A DNA stretch of 54,244 nucleotides from Rivularia sp. T60_A2020_040 (GCA_015272215.1 JACYMD010000121.1:1-54244); one strand, 5' to 3'. Positions 6,377 through 16,698 are shown, counted from the first letter of the stretch. A program made the numbers and translations. Notes: generated by a model not told the origin, from the sequence alone.

Positions 6377-8194
6377 CTATGTCGGCATGACAAATTTTTC
6401 TTTGCCACCAAGTTCAAATGCTGTATGAATCGCTTGCAATGCTTTGACTCCTTGCTCTTCTGCTACTACACAACTGATTTTAATTTCTGAGGTGGTAATC
6501 ATTTGAATGTTGATTTGCTCCTGGGATAAAGCTGTAAACATTTTGGCTGCAACTCCTGGTTGTCCAACCATTCCCGCACCAACGACGCTGACTTTGGCGA
6601 TTTCCATGTCAAGTACTACTTCACCCCAACCGCATTCAATTGCTGCTTTTTGCAATAATTCTTGGGCTTGTTTTGCTTCTACTCGCGCTACTGTAAAGGC
6701 AATATCCCGCGTCGGAATTCCTTTGATTACATGACACCGCTGGGATTGAATGATCATATCAACGCTGATTTTGTTATCAGCTAAAGTTCCGAAAATTTTC
6801 CCTGCCATCCCTGGTAAATCTGGAACTCGACGAATCCCCAAACGCGCTTGTTTCATGTCAAGGGCTACTCCTCTTACTGGAGGTTGAGAAGAGGAGGGGG
6901 AGAGGTGGAGATGGGGGGATGGGGGAATAGATTCTTCTATGTTAAATGTTTCTCGCAGCGCAGTTACAGCTTTGTCACAATCTGCGTTGTCAATTACACA
7001 ACTAACTTTGACTTCGCTTGTGGAAATCATTTTGATGTTAATTCCCTTACGCGCTAAGGTAGCGAACATTTCGGCTGCTACACCCGGACGACCAATCATT
7101 CCTGCACCGGCTATACTGACTTTGGCAATCTGCTCTTGTACCATGACTTCGGCTTCTTCTAATTCTCTATGATTAGAACTGCGAAGTGCAGGTGCAATGG
7201 CTGAAGCAACTGCTTCGGCTTTTTTCAATATACGTGCCATTACGGTGAAAGCAATGTCGTTTGTATTACCTTCGTGAATTGATTGAATAATTAAATCTAC
7301 GTCTACTTTTTGACGGGCTATTTCACCAAATAACTGCGCTGCAATCCCTGGTTTATCGGGTACTCGCAATAAGGATACTTTGGCTTGATTGGTATCAAAT
7401 TCAATATCATCAACAGAACGTGCTATTTCTAAATTAATTAGCGATCGCGGTTTTGGTTGGGGTGAGTCAACTATAGTACCGGGGTGATCCGTCCAACTGG
7501 AGCGTACCACCAAACGCACGCCGTAATTACGAGCTATTTCTACAGCACGAGGATGCAAAACTTTTGCTCCTAAAGAAGCTAATTCCAGCATTTCATCACT
7601 GGTAATTTCTTCCATCAATTGTGCTTCTGGAACCAAACGGGGATCTGTAGTTAATATCCCTGGTACATCTGTATAAATTTCACATTGATCTGCATTTAAT
7701 GCAGCGGCGATCGCCACTGCTGAAGTATCGGAACCACCACGTCCTAAAGTTGTAATTTCTAATTCTTCGGTGCTAGTAATTCCTTGAAAACCAGCGATGA
7801 CAACAACTCTACCTTCTTCCAGACATTTTTCTATACGTTGTGTAGCAATATGTAAAATCCGAGCGCGGGTATGTTCGGCTTCAGTAACAATTCCGACTTG
7901 AGCCCCCGTCAGAGAAATAGCTGGTTGTCCGATTTGCTGCAATGCCATACTAAGCAAAGCAATAGATACTTGTTCTCCAGTGGAAAGCAACATATCCATT
8001 TCTCGTTTTGAAGGGTGGGGAGAAATTTCAGAAGCTAATTTCACAAGTCCATCAGTAGTTTTCCCCATTGCAGAAACCACCACTACCAGGGAATTCCCAG
8101 CTTTAACCGTTTCACAGACGCGCTTTGCTACCGCTTGAATGCGTTCAACTGAACCGACAGAAGAACCACCATATTTTTGAACTATCAGCGCCAT
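6377..8194 (-). CDS. lysC: Aspartate kinase, four-ACT-domain form
   Basis: The enzyme phosphorylates aspartate, the first step to lysine, threonine and methionine. MALIVQKYGGSSVGS starts the kinase domain; GFQGITSTEELEITTLGRGGSDTSAVA is split here as GFQGIT and TTLGRGGSDTSAVA, the substrate and ATP site. Two pairs of ACT domains follow (about 265-420 and 455-605), as in cyanobacterial enzymes, giving 605 residues. The start is the ATG at 8194; the frame can be extended only to a TTG. Odd point: between the ACT pairs a low-complexity linker (IPPSPHLHLSPSSSQPP) is encoded by a GGGGGAGATGGGG-type repeat otherwise found between genes. Feedback inhibition by lysine or threonine through the ACT domains is expected. 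Confidence 0.95.
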   Translation of the reverse strand: MALIVQKYGGSSVGSVERIQAVAKRVCETVKAGNSLVVVVSAMGKTTDGLVKLASEISPHPSKREMDMLLSTGEQVSIALLSMALQQIGQPAISLTGAQVGIVTEAEHTRARILHIATQRIEKCLEEGRVVVIAGFQGITSTEELEITTLGRGGSDTSAVAIAAALNADQCEIYTDVPGILTTDPRLVPEAQLMEEITSDEMLELASLGAKVLHPRAVEIARNYGVRLVVRSSWTDHPGTIVDSPQPKPRSLINLEIARSVDDIEFDTNQAKVSLLRVPDKPGIAAQLFGEIARQKVDVDLIIQSIHEGNTNDIAFTVMARILKKAEAVASAIAPALRSSNHRELEEAEVMVQEQIAKVSIAGAGMIGRPGVAAEMFATLARKGINIKMISTSEVKVSCVIDNADCDKAVTALRETFNIEESIPPSPHLHLSPSSSQPPVRGVALDMKQARLGIRRVPDLPGMAGKIFGTLADNKISVDMIIQSQRCHVIKGIPTRDIAFTVARVEAKQAQELLQKAAIECGWGEVVLDMEIAKVSVVGAGMVGQPGVAAKMFTALSQEQINIQMITTSEIKISCVVAEEQGVKALQAIHTAFELGGKEKFVMPT

Positions 8195-8366
8195 AATAAA
8201 TTGTATGGGGAAGTGGATGGGCAAGTAATGTTACTCTTAAATACCAGCGCAATTGGGTAAATTTACCCCAAGACATTGCCAAGTATACATTTAACTAACT
8301 TATCAGAATCCATACCCCATTAGTAAAGGACATTTTTACTATTTTTTAAATTGGACTACCGGAGTT

Positions 8367-8400
8367 AGTTGACAGTTAACAGTTGACAGTGGACAGTTGA
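8367..8400. repeat. Heptamer STRR block (CAGTTGA type)
   Basis: Tandem TTGACAG/TGGACAG units lie between lysC and the downstream end of the response-regulator gene. They are the reverse complement of the CAACTGT blocks elsewhere. Confidence 0.85.
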
Positions 8401-8446
8401 TGGTGGTTATTCATTTCCCCTTGTCCCCTTATCCCCTTGTCTTCAA

Positions 8447-9166
8447 TTACTGGACAATACCTGAACGTAAAGCCCGAACTGCTGCTTGAGTGCGATCGTC
8501 AACGCAAAGTTTGCTGAGAATCCCTCTGACATGGGTTTTTACTGTACCGATTGTCAAGTAAAGTCTTTTAGCAATTTCTGCATTATCGCATCCAGAAACG
8601 ATTAATTCTAATACTTCTAATTCTCGTTTTGTGAGAGGATAAGTTTCTATAACTTTTTCAACTTCTGGATCTACTGCTTGAATTGCCACAGTTTTTGTAT
8701 CCGCAGTTGTTTTTCCTTGGGATACTTCTTCACGTACTTGTCGGAGTACAATATCTGCAATAGTTGGATCAATCCAAGAACTGTTTGAAGCGGTTGCTTC
8801 TACTGCTTCTACTAATTTATCGCTTTCAATATCTTTCATACAGTAGGAGTCAGCACCAGCACCAAAAGCCGCTAACACGGCTTCATCGCTGTTTTGCATG
8901 GTTAGAACTAATAGCTTTGTATCTTCGTTTTGAATTTCTGCTTGATATTGTCGAAATCTTCGCGTTAATTCAATACCATCAATATCGGGTAAACCAAGAT
9001 CAATGGTAGCAACATCTGGTTTTAAACTCTTGAGAAGATTTAACCCATCATTTCCGTTGGAAGCTTCACCAACAATTTTAATAGTTTCACGAGTTTCCAA
9101 AGCCGCTCGTAAACCGATTCTGGTTAAGTTATGGTCTTCAATTATAACTACCCTAATTTCATTCAT
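8447..9166 (-). CDS. NarL/FixJ-type response regulator
   Basis: A cytosolic two-component transcription factor. Residues 1-125 form a receiver: VVIIEDHNLTRIGL with the acidic pair E10/D11, the phospho-acceptor D56 in ATIDLGLPDIDG, and a lysine at the MKDIESD position. A linker of about 45 residues leads to a LuxR-type helix-turn-helix (about 173-235): LTKRELEVLELIVSGCDNAEI and TIGTVKTHVRGILSKL. I chose the ATG at 9166 (MNEIRVV); only a TTG lies further upstream. The cognate kinase is not obvious; the kinases starting at 9520 are divergently transcribed and are candidates. Confidence 0.93.
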   Translation of the reverse strand: MNEIRVVIIEDHNLTRIGLRAALETRETIKIVGEASNGNDGLNLLKSLKPDVATIDLGLPDIDGIELTRRFRQYQAEIQNEDTKLLVLTMQNSDEAVLAAFGAGADSYCMKDIESDKLVEAVEATASNSSWIDPTIADIVLRQVREEVSQGKTTADTKTVAIQAVDPEVEKVIETYPLTKRELEVLELIVSGCDNAEIAKRLYLTIGTVKTHVRGILSKLCVDDRTQAAVRALRSGIVQ

Positions 9167-9519
9167 ATCAAGCAACCTCTACCCAAATTATTTAAAACCG
9201 TTATTAAGCCCTATTTAAGATAGCAGAGCTATTGTGCAATAAACTTTATGTTTATTCTATTAGATAGATTTACAACTATCGTTACATGATTATAAGTCTT
9301 TTGTTTACAAATATTTATAAACAATATTTGCACACTTCATCCTGACGATAGATACCCATATATAAAATAACTGGACTACAGAAGCTAGGAAAAACAAGGT
9401 TTAAACAAGTATATATGGGTTAAAGGTCAAAGGTTAAAGGTTAAAGGTTGAAGGTATTAACTCTCCATGCCCAATTCCCCATGCCCAATTACCAATTACC
9501 AATTCCCATGCTCTAAATT
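9167..9519. other. Divergent intergenic region with short repeats
   Basis: The half near the regulator is AT-rich and should carry its promoter. From about 9418 to 9510 it becomes AAAGGTT-type heptamers, then CCCAATTCCCCATG and AATTACC units that reach within ten bases of the kinase start. No gene is visible. Confidence 0.6.
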
Positions 9520-11472
9520 ATGAATCAAAGTCGCTATCCTGCTTCCAATAATGATACTACTCAAACTAATACTCGGTTTGAGCGAATTGTGCAGTCTATG
9601 GCGCAAATTGTTTGGTGTGCGAATCGGGATGGACAAGCTACTTATTTCAATCAACAATGGTACCAATTAACGGGATTAGATGAAAGTCAATCTTTGGGTT
9701 TAAATTTTCTGCAAGCTGTTGATGCTCAACAACGCCATGGGGTTTCTCAATCTTGGTTATCGGCGATAAACAGACAGCAAGTATGGGAATATGAGTTGAG
9801 AATTATACATCAAGATAATCAAGCTTATTGGTATGCAGCAACTGCTCAGCCTTGTTTTGACGAATCGGGAAAAGTAATTGAATGGGTAGTAGTTTGTCAG
9901 AATATTGACAAGTATAAGATTGTAGAAACTGAATTAAAACAGCAAGAAGTAAATCAAGAAGTAAATTTAGAAATTCAAAAATACTTTGAAAGACTAACCT
10001 TAGCGTTAGATGCTGCTAAGATGGGTTCTTGGCATTGGGATTCATTTACGAATAAAGATTTATGGACTCCTTACCATGATGTAATTTTTGGTTATGAACC
10101 GGGTAATGGAGAACATAGCTATGAAGATTGGGCTACTCGCGTTCATCCGGATGATTTAGCGTTAGCTGAGGCTGCTTGGAAAAATGCTTTACGAGAGCAT
10201 AAAGATTATGTTTGTGAGTATCGGATAGTTTTACCTGATGGTAGCGTCCGCTGGGTTGAATCTTATGGTCGTTATTATTATGATGACGATGCTAAAGCTT
10301 TGCGGATGGCTGGGACTGTCATCGACATTAGTGAGCGTAAACAATGGCAAGAAGCATTACAAGAAAGTGAAAAACGTTTTCGTTCAACTTTTGAACAAGC
10401 AGCAGTGGGTATTGCTCATGCAGATTTAAGCGGTAAATTTATCCGAGTAAATCAGAAATTGTGCCATATTTTGGGTTACACTCGCGAAGAGCTTTTACAA
10501 CTGAGATTTCAGCAAATTATTCATCCAGATGATTTACAAAGCGATTTAAAAAAAGTGCGGGATTTGCTTGCTGGTAGAACTGAAAATTTCTCGATGGAGA
10601 AGCGTTACCTTTGTAAAGATGGTTCGGTAAATTGGGTAGAAATAACGGTTTCTTTTGTTCGTCAAGCAAACGGCTCACCGAAATATTTTCTCAGTGTAAT
10701 TCAAGATATAAGTGGGCGCAAACAGGCAGAAACTCAACTACAACTGCGAGCGCAAGAATTAGAAGAACTAAATATATTATTAACGGAAACTACAACAAAA
10801 TTAAGAAAACGTAACTCGGAATTAGATCAATTTGCTTATATTGCATCCCACGATTTAAAAGCACCTTTAAGAGCCATCGCCAATCTTTCACAATGGTTGG
10901 AGGATGATTTATCGACAGTACTTGAAGCAGAAAATCGTCGTTATTTAGAGTTATTGCGTCAACGAGTATACCGGATGGAAGCTTTGATTAATGGTTTGTT
11001 ACAATATTCTCGTGTCGGACGTATTGACACTGCTCAAGAAGTAGTCAATATTGGTCAGCTTTTAGAAGAAATAATTGAGGATATTGCACCACCAAAAAAT
11101 TTTACAATTGAAGTAAAACATCCCATGCCTATTTTAAATACTAGAGGTATGATGTTAAGACGAGTATTGACAAATTTAATTGATAATGCAATTACTCATC
11201 ATCATGGTGGCGAAGGTCATATTAAAATATCTGTAAAAGATAACGATAAATTTTATGAATTTGCAGTATCCGATGATGGGCCGGGGATTTCTCCTGAATA
11301 TCACGATAAAATATTCGTAATTTTCCAGACTTTACAAGCTCGCGACAAAAAGGAAGGTACGGGAGTTGGTTTATCGATTGTTAAAAAAATTTTGGAAAGT
11401 CAAGGAGCTACAATTATTGTAGAATCAGATGTTGGCAAAGGCTCAACTTTTCGTTTTAATTGGCATAAGTAA
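9520..11472 (+). CDS. Soluble multi-PAS sensor histidine kinase
   Basis: A 650-residue kinase without membrane segments. Three PAS/PAC units occupy about 20-137, 160-280 and 285-405, each ending in a PAC-type signature (WVVVCQNIDKYK, MAGTVIDISERKQ, FLSVIQDISGRKQ). A coiled coil (about 405-438) leads to the HisKA helix with H444 in YIASHDLKAPLRAI. The ATPase domain shows LTNLIDNAITHHHG (N box), DDGPGIS (G1) and GTGVGLSIVKKI (G2). The start codon follows short repeats with no clear ribosome site. Only nine bases separate it from the next kinase gene, so they are cotranscribed. The Rcp1-type receiver at 13451 is a likely phosphate acceptor. The ligand of the PAS domains is unknown. Confidence 0.93.
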   Translation: MNQSRYPASNNDTTQTNTRFERIVQSMAQIVWCANRDGQATYFNQQWYQLTGLDESQSLGLNFLQAVDAQQRHGVSQSWLSAINRQQVWEYELRIIHQDNQAYWYAATAQPCFDESGKVIEWVVVCQNIDKYKIVETELKQQEVNQEVNLEIQKYFERLTLALDAAKMGSWHWDSFTNKDLWTPYHDVIFGYEPGNGEHSYEDWATRVHPDDLALAEAAWKNALREHKDYVCEYRIVLPDGSVRWVESYGRYYYDDDAKALRMAGTVIDISERKQWQEALQESEKRFRSTFEQAAVGIAHADLSGKFIRVNQKLCHILGYTREELLQLRFQQIIHPDDLQSDLKKVRDLLAGRTENFSMEKRYLCKDGSVNWVEITVSFVRQANGSPKYFLSVIQDISGRKQAETQLQLRAQELEELNILLTETTTKLRKRNSELDQFAYIASHDLKAPLRAIANLSQWLEDDLSTVLEAENRRYLELLRQRVYRMEALINGLLQYSRVGRIDTAQEVVNIGQLLEEIIEDIAPPKNFTIEVKHPMPILNTRGMMLRRVLTNLIDNAITHHHGGEGHIKISVKDNDKFYEFAVSDDGPGISPEYHDKIFVIFQTLQARDKKEGTGVGLSIVKKILESQGATIIVESDVGKGSTFRFNWHK

Positions 11473-11481
11473 TCATAAATA

Positions 11482-13278
11482 ATGCCGCAACTTAATTTGT
11501 GGGAAAAAACAACTACTATTTGGCACTCTTTACCGATACGGTATCGTGGTGCAATTATTATTGCCTTACCTTTTTCTTGTTTAATATTAACTTTATTTGC
11601 TTCGGTTTGGTCAAAAGAGAATTCTATTGCAATTTATCAGAAAATTGACCATACGAAAACGGTGATTTTAGATAGTAATAAACTACTGAGAATATTATTA
11701 GATGCCGAAACTGCTACTCGTGGCTATGTAATTTCTCAGAATAAAACTTTTTTAGAGCCATATAATCGAGCGAATCAACAATTACCGGAAATCCTCAATC
11801 GGTTAGAAGAAAATTTATCTCATGATCCTCAAAGAACCAGATTTAGAACTATAGAAAATTTAGCACAGCAAAATATCTCGATTTTAGAGCAAAGAATAGC
11901 AAAAATTGACCGCGTAAAGCAAACTAATATTCCACCATCAGCAGATATTTTGCTTTATCAAGGTAAAAACGTGATGGATATTATTCGCAATGAAATTAAC
12001 GATTTTCAGGAACAAGAATTGCGTCAATTAGATATCTATCGTCAAGATTTAGATGATATTGGCAATAAAAATAATATCGTATTATGGATTACCCTGGCAA
12101 TTAGTATAGCTAGTTATATAGGAGCAATTTATTTATTCAGCAAGCTGGATTGGCAAATCGCAGGACAACAATTACAACTCCAAGGAAAGAAAAGTTTAAT
12201 TAAAGGAATAATGGAGAATGTTGTAGATGGAATTATTACTTTAGATAAACAAGATAATATTGATAGTTTTAATCAAGCAGCAGTCACAATGTTTGGCTAT
12301 CAATCTGAAGAAGTAATCGGTAAAAAAGTTAATTTATTAATTCCAGAAATTAATCAAACTGAAAAAATCCAATTCAATAAAACTATTTCTGCAACTCACC
12401 AAAGTTTACCAATGTATATGGAGACAAATCGTCAAGTAGGAGCAAATTTTCCTGTAGAAATATCTATTAGTAACTTAGAAAACGGTCAAGGTAAAATGGT
12501 AATTGTTCGGGATATTACTGAACAAATGCAAATTCGGGAAAAATTAGAAGCGAATGTTCAAGAATTATCTCGATTAAGTTTATTGTTAGCAAATACTAAT
12601 CAAGCTTTAACTGAACGCAATCAAGAATTAGATAGCTTTTCTTACATCGCTTCTCATGATTTAAAAGCACCGTTGAGGGGAATTAGAAATCTTTCTCAAT
12701 GGTTAGAAGAGGATATAAAAGATGATTTAGCACCGGAAAATCAGCAGCAATTTGAACTTTTAAGAAAACGAGTTTACCGTATGGAAGCTTTGATTGATGG
12801 TTTACTCGAATATTCGCGGGTAGGAAGAATTGAAACTAATCAGGAAAAAGTTGATGTTAACCAACTTTTAGCCGAAATTATCGATTCTCTTAATCCCCCA
12901 GCCACATTCAACATCCAAATTTCTGGGGAAATGCCGGTATTTATAACCAAAAAATTGCTTCTGAGTCAGGTATTTGCCAATTTAATTAGTAATGCTATCA
13001 AACATCATCCCCGCAACAATGGTAATATCAGTATTTCTCTAGAAGATAGTGGCGATTTTTATCAGTTTGCCGTTGCTGATGACGGTTGCGGTATTGACAC
13101 CCAACATCAAGATCGGATTTTCACGATTTTTCAAACCCTTGAATCTCGCGATAAAAAGGAAAATACCGGCGTTGGTTTATCTATTGTCAAAAAAATTATT
13201 GAATCAGAAGGCGGTAAAATCATCTTGGATTCTGAGTTGGGTAAAGGAGCAACTTTTCGTTTCACTTGGTCGAAATAA
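11482..13278 (+). CDS. Membrane CHASE3-PAS histidine kinase
   Basis: A 598-residue membrane sensor. TM1 lies at about 20-42 (AIIIALPFSCLILTLFASVW). A periplasmic CHASE3 domain follows (about 45-185, with LLDAETATRGYVIS and a repeated helical pattern), then TM2 at about 197-218. A PAS domain (about 235-350) contains the VVDGIITLDKQDNIDSFNQA start. The kinase core has H392 in YIASHDLKAPLRGI, an N box ISNAIKHHPR, DDGCGID and NTGVGLSIVKKI. Its core closely resembles the kinases at 9520 and 23972, indicating duplication. It is cotranscribed with the upstream kinase. The extracellular signal is unknown. Confidence 0.93.
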   Translation: MPQLNLWEKTTTIWHSLPIRYRGAIIIALPFSCLILTLFASVWSKENSIAIYQKIDHTKTVILDSNKLLRILLDAETATRGYVISQNKTFLEPYNRANQQLPEILNRLEENLSHDPQRTRFRTIENLAQQNISILEQRIAKIDRVKQTNIPPSADILLYQGKNVMDIIRNEINDFQEQELRQLDIYRQDLDDIGNKNNIVLWITLAISIASYIGAIYLFSKLDWQIAGQQLQLQGKKSLIKGIMENVVDGIITLDKQDNIDSFNQAAVTMFGYQSEEVIGKKVNLLIPEINQTEKIQFNKTISATHQSLPMYMETNRQVGANFPVEISISNLENGQGKMVIVRDITEQMQIREKLEANVQELSRLSLLLANTNQALTERNQELDSFSYIASHDLKAPLRGIRNLSQWLEEDIKDDLAPENQQQFELLRKRVYRMEALIDGLLEYSRVGRIETNQEKVDVNQLLAEIIDSLNPPATFNIQISGEMPVFITKKLLLSQVFANLISNAIKHHPRNNGNISISLEDSGDFYQFAVADDGCGIDTQHQDRIFTIFQTLESRDKKENTGVGLSIVKKIIESEGGKIILDSELGKGATFRFTWSK

Positions 13279-13450
13279 TAGATAGAACATTTGTACATCA
13301 TCCGATAGGTATAGATGATTTGAGAGCAAATCCTCACTATTGGTCAAACACTGCTGTGTAACTATCAGTTTAGAATCTATTAAGACACGACTTTTATAAT
13401 GCTCTATATTATTTTTAAATAAGCATTTAAAGGATTTATCAAAAACTACA

Positions 13451-13891
13451 ATGCAGGAAAATGACAGAATTGTAAATGTATTACTTGTGGAAGATGACGA
13501 AGTAGATATTATGAACGTGGAACGAGCCTTCAGAAAGGCTAATGTTAAGAATCCACTTTACATAGCTAGAAACGGTATAGAAGCATTAATAATGTTACGT
13601 GGAGGTAGTGAAGAGCTTTTAGAGATTCCTCATGAACGCCGTTTAATTTTATTAGATATTAATATGCCTAAAATGAGCGGTTTGGAATTTTTACAGACAT
13701 TACGTGCTGATAGAGATTTAAAATTAACCCCAGTTGTAATGCTGACAACATCAAATCAAGATAGAGACATGATAGAAGCATTTGATTTGAATGTCGCTGG
13801 CTATCTTTTGAAGCCAGTAACTTTTTCCGAATTTGTCGATCTAATCAAAACTCTTAATAAATATTGGTCTTCCTCGGAAATGCCGAATTAA
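13451..13891 (+). CDS. Rcp1-type single-domain response regulator
   Basis: A 146-residue stand-alone receiver. VNVLLVEDDEVDIMNVERAF gives the acidic pocket; D69 in ILLDINMPKMSG is the phospho-acceptor; MLTTSNQD supplies the threonine and GYLLKPVTF the lysine. The long insertion between beta2 and alpha2 (GGSEELLEIPHERR) is typical of Rcp1-like partners of phytochrome and PAS kinases. It follows the two kinases on the same strand. It strongly resembles the receiver at 27490, which likewise follows a kinase of the same class, so kinase-receiver modules were probably duplicated. It has no output domain; it may relay phosphate. Confidence 0.93.
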   Translation: MQENDRIVNVLLVEDDEVDIMNVERAFRKANVKNPLYIARNGIEALIMLRGGSEELLEIPHERRLILLDINMPKMSGLEFLQTLRADRDLKLTPVVMLTTSNQDRDMIEAFDLNVAGYLLKPVTFSEFVDLIKTLNKYWSSSEMPN

Positions 13892-14238
13892 TTTCAATAA
13901 ATTATTTTGAATAAATTAGGTTGAATAAATTATTTCAATCAAATTATTTCAATTAAATCAAATTAAGATTTTATTATAAATACTTTTATTATTATTATGG
14001 AAAATTAAAAAACATTATAAGATTTATATTCATGTTTTACTTACTTAATCAATAGATTATCATATATAAGTTGAATTTGTAAATATGTAAGAAGTAGTAG
14101 ATAGGCGAAAAATTATTAATTATATAAGAGATGAAGCGATGAAGCTAAAAATCCATAACTATAGTAAGACCTTTCCTAATAAAATATATAGATACAGTAA
14201 ATACTAGTCCTTTTGAGCTTGTTGCTTTTTTCAAGTCT
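13892..14238. other. AT-rich spacer
   Basis: This 347-bp gap is made of imperfect AATAAATT/TTTCAATCAAATT units at 13900-13970 followed by simple AT-rich DNA. A promoter for the kinase at 14239 must be here, but no site stands out. Confidence 0.5.
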
Positions 14239-15468
14239 ATGGAAGAAAACCTCAAAATTTTAATTATTGATGACGATGAAGTAGACCGTATGGCTGTGAG
14301 TCGTGCTTTAAAAGTAGCAGGGATAAAAATGAACCTGTTTGAAGCCAGCGACTATTCAGGAGCCTTTGAAATATTAGCAGAAAATGAGTTTGACTGCATC
14401 TTTGTAGATTACCTTTTACCGGGGAAAGATGGGTTAGCTTTAGTCCAAGAAATAAGGAATTCAGGTTCTAAAGTACCATTGATAGTTCTCACAGGACAAG
14501 GAGACGAACAAACTGCGGTTCAATTAATGAAAGCAGGTGCTTCCGATTATATTACCAAGTCGAGAATTACTCCTGATTTACTAAGTGCGACTTTAAGAAA
14601 TGTAATTCGTCTTTATCAAGTTGAATTACAGATTTATCAAAGTAAATTAGAGATAGAGTCTTATAATCAGCGATTAAGAGAAAGTAATGAACAATTGAAG
14701 AAAAAAAATAAAGAATTAGAAGAAAAGAGAGAACAAATTCATTTACAAAATCTCAAATTATTAGAAGCTTCGGAAACAAAATCTAAATTTTTAGCAACAA
14801 TGTCTCATGAATTGCGAACGCCGTTGAATGCGATTATGGCATTTTCGCAAATGTTGCAGCGTAAAAACAAAGATAACTTTTCTGCTTCTCAATTAGAGAT
14901 GATACAGAGAATTCACAATAATGGTAAAAATTTACTTGCTTTAATCAACGATATTCTTGATTTATCAAAAATTGAAGCAGTCGGATTACAATTACATCCT
15001 GAAGAATTAGATTTATCTTTGTTAATTGCTAACACAATCGATGAATTACGCTCTTTAAAAACGCAAAAAAAATTAGAATTAGATGTTAAAATACATTTGC
15101 AAAATACCAAAATAATTAATGATAAAACCCGTGTTCGTCAAATTTTAGTAAACTTGGTTTCTAATGCGATTAAATTTACTGAACAAGGAATGGTTTCCAT
15201 CGAAGTAAAAGAAATATCAGATACTCATGTTGCTATTTTTATCAAAGATACTGGTATTGGAATTTCTGCAAATGATATGAAGCATATTTTTGAACCGTTT
15301 CGCCAAATTAATCAATCAATTTCGCGTAAATATGGTGGTACGGGATTAGGTTTAGCAATCACTCAATCTTTAATCAAAATGATGAATGGTCATATTTTCG
15401 TTGATAGCGAAATAGATAAAGGTTCGACGTTTCGAGTTGAATTACCACGTTGTATTCAAGTGGAATAG
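14239..15468 (+). CDS. Receiver-histidine kinase hybrid (REC-HisKA-HATPase)
   Basis: A 409-residue soluble hybrid. The N-terminal receiver (1-125) has IIDDDEVDRMAV, the phospho-acceptor D57 in FVDYLLPGKDG and the lysine in ITKSRIT. A charged coiled coil (about 130-180, with REKSNEQ-like heptads) joins it to HisKA, with H190 in FLATMSHELRTPLNAI. The ATPase domain has LVNLVSNAIKFTEQG, KDTGIGIS and GGTGLGLAITQSL. REC-first kinases usually receive phosphate or a partner signal through the receiver, then pass it to another regulator. Possible partners are the receivers at 13451 or 15589. Confidence 0.93.
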   Translation: MEENLKILIIDDDEVDRMAVSRALKVAGIKMNLFEASDYSGAFEILAENEFDCIFVDYLLPGKDGLALVQEIRNSGSKVPLIVLTGQGDEQTAVQLMKAGASDYITKSRITPDLLSATLRNVIRLYQVELQIYQSKLEIESYNQRLRESNEQLKKKNKELEEKREQIHLQNLKLLEASETKSKFLATMSHELRTPLNAIMAFSQMLQRKNKDNFSASQLEMIQRIHNNGKNLLALINDILDLSKIEAVGLQLHPEELDLSLLIANTIDELRSLKTQKKLELDVKIHLQNTKIINDKTRVRQILVNLVSNAIKFTEQGMVSIEVKEISDTHVAIFIKDTGIGISANDMKHIFEPFRQINQSISRKYGGTGLGLAITQSLIKMMNGHIFVDSEIDKGSTFRVELPRCIQVE

Positions 15469-15588
15469 GTAATTGGTAATTGGTAATGGGTAATTGGTAA
15501 TGGGTATTTAATCCGTGAATTCAGTGTAATCCCTTTCAATCCGTGGCCAGGAATTTATTTTATAGATAATTTGTAGATAAAAAATATT

Positions 15589-16698
15589 ATGTCTTATAAC
15601 AAATTAGAAAAAAAAGATCGTATCTTAGTAGTTGATGATATTTTTGATAACTTACTAGTTATTCAAACTATTTTAGAAGACGAAGGATACGAAATCGAAA
15701 TTCAAGAAGATAGTAAAATAGCCTTAACTATGGTCGAAGAATCTCCACCACATTTGATTCTTCTAGATGTAATGATGCCGGAAATGGATGGTTATGAATT
15801 TACCCGTCGTATCCGTCAAAATCAAGATTTACCATTTATTCCTATCCTCTTAATTACCGCTCATGATAGCACCAGCGCAGTGGAAGGATTGGATGCAGGT
15901 GCGGATGATTTTATTCACAAACCAGTGGATGCTGACGAACTTCAAGCACGAGTGCGTAGTCTTTTACGTCTTAAACATAGTATAGATGAACGCGACCATA
16001 TGGCGAGTTTGCGTCAAGATTTTGTTTCCCGCTTTACACACGATCTCAGAACACCATTAGCTGCTTCTAATCGGGTTTTAAAATTATTGCGTGAAGGTAA
16101 ATTTTTTGAAGTATCTCCAGCAGTTGAACAGATATTTAGCACCATGATTACTAGCAATGATGATTTGTTAAACATGGTAAATAGTTTGCTGGAAGTTTAT
16201 CGTTATGAAGCTGATTGTAAACAAATTAATTTCGATAAAATTAATCTTTCTGATTTAATTCATGATGTAGTTCAAGAATTAACTCCTTTAGCAGAAGAAA
16301 AAGAATTAACATTGAAGTTAAATTTAGCAAATGAAACTCTAATAGATAATGAATTGACCATTATTGCAGACCGGATTGAAATTAAAAGAGTTTTGACTAA
16401 CCTGATTGGAAATGCAATTAAATTTACAAATCAGGGATTTATCGAAATAAGTTTACAGATGAATTTAGAAACAGCAGAAATCAAAATTCAAGATACAGGA
16501 AGTGGAATTTCACCAGAACAAAAATCAATTTTATTCGAGAGATTTCGACCTGGTAAAAACAAAAATTCCGGTAGCGGTTTAGGATTATATCTATCGCGCT
16601 GTATTATTGAAGCACACCAAGGCTCGATTAATGTGGAATCCGAACCAGGTAATGGAAGTTTATTTGTGATTAATTTGCCGTTGACAGTTGACAGTTGA
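15589..16698 (+). CDS. Receiver-histidine kinase hybrid
   Basis: A 369-residue soluble protein. The receiver (about 8-130) has VVDDIFDNLLV, D60 in LLDVMMPEMDGYEF and K in FIHKPVD. HisKA follows directly, with H151 in FTHDLRTPLAAS, and the ATPase domain has LIGNAIKFTNQG, DTGSGISPEQ and SGSGLGLYLSRCI. It ends LPLTVDS, and these last residues and the stop are encoded by the heptamer repeat TTGACAG that continues beyond the gene. The same tail ends TrmFO at 47881. It is probably cotranscribed with the kinase at 14239 (120 bp upstream). Confidence 0.92.
   Translation: MSYNKLEKKDRILVVDDIFDNLLVIQTILEDEGYEIEIQEDSKIALTMVEESPPHLILLDVMMPEMDGYEFTRRIRQNQDLPFIPILLITAHDSTSAVEGLDAGADDFIHKPVDADELQARVRSLLRLKHSIDERDHMASLRQDFVSRFTHDLRTPLAASNRVLKLLREGKFFEVSPAVEQIFSTMITSNDDLLNMVNSLLEVYRYEADCKQINFDKINLSDLIHDVVQELTPLAEEKELTLKLNLANETLIDNELTIIADRIEIKRVLTNLIGNAIKFTNQGFIEISLQMNLETAEIKIQDTGSGISPEQKSILFERFRPGKNKNSGSGLGLYLSRCIIEAHQGSINVESEPGNGSLFVINLPLTVDS

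Noticed and set aside
6507-7172. Plus-strand frames inside lysC
   Set aside because: Antisense shadows of the aspartate kinase.
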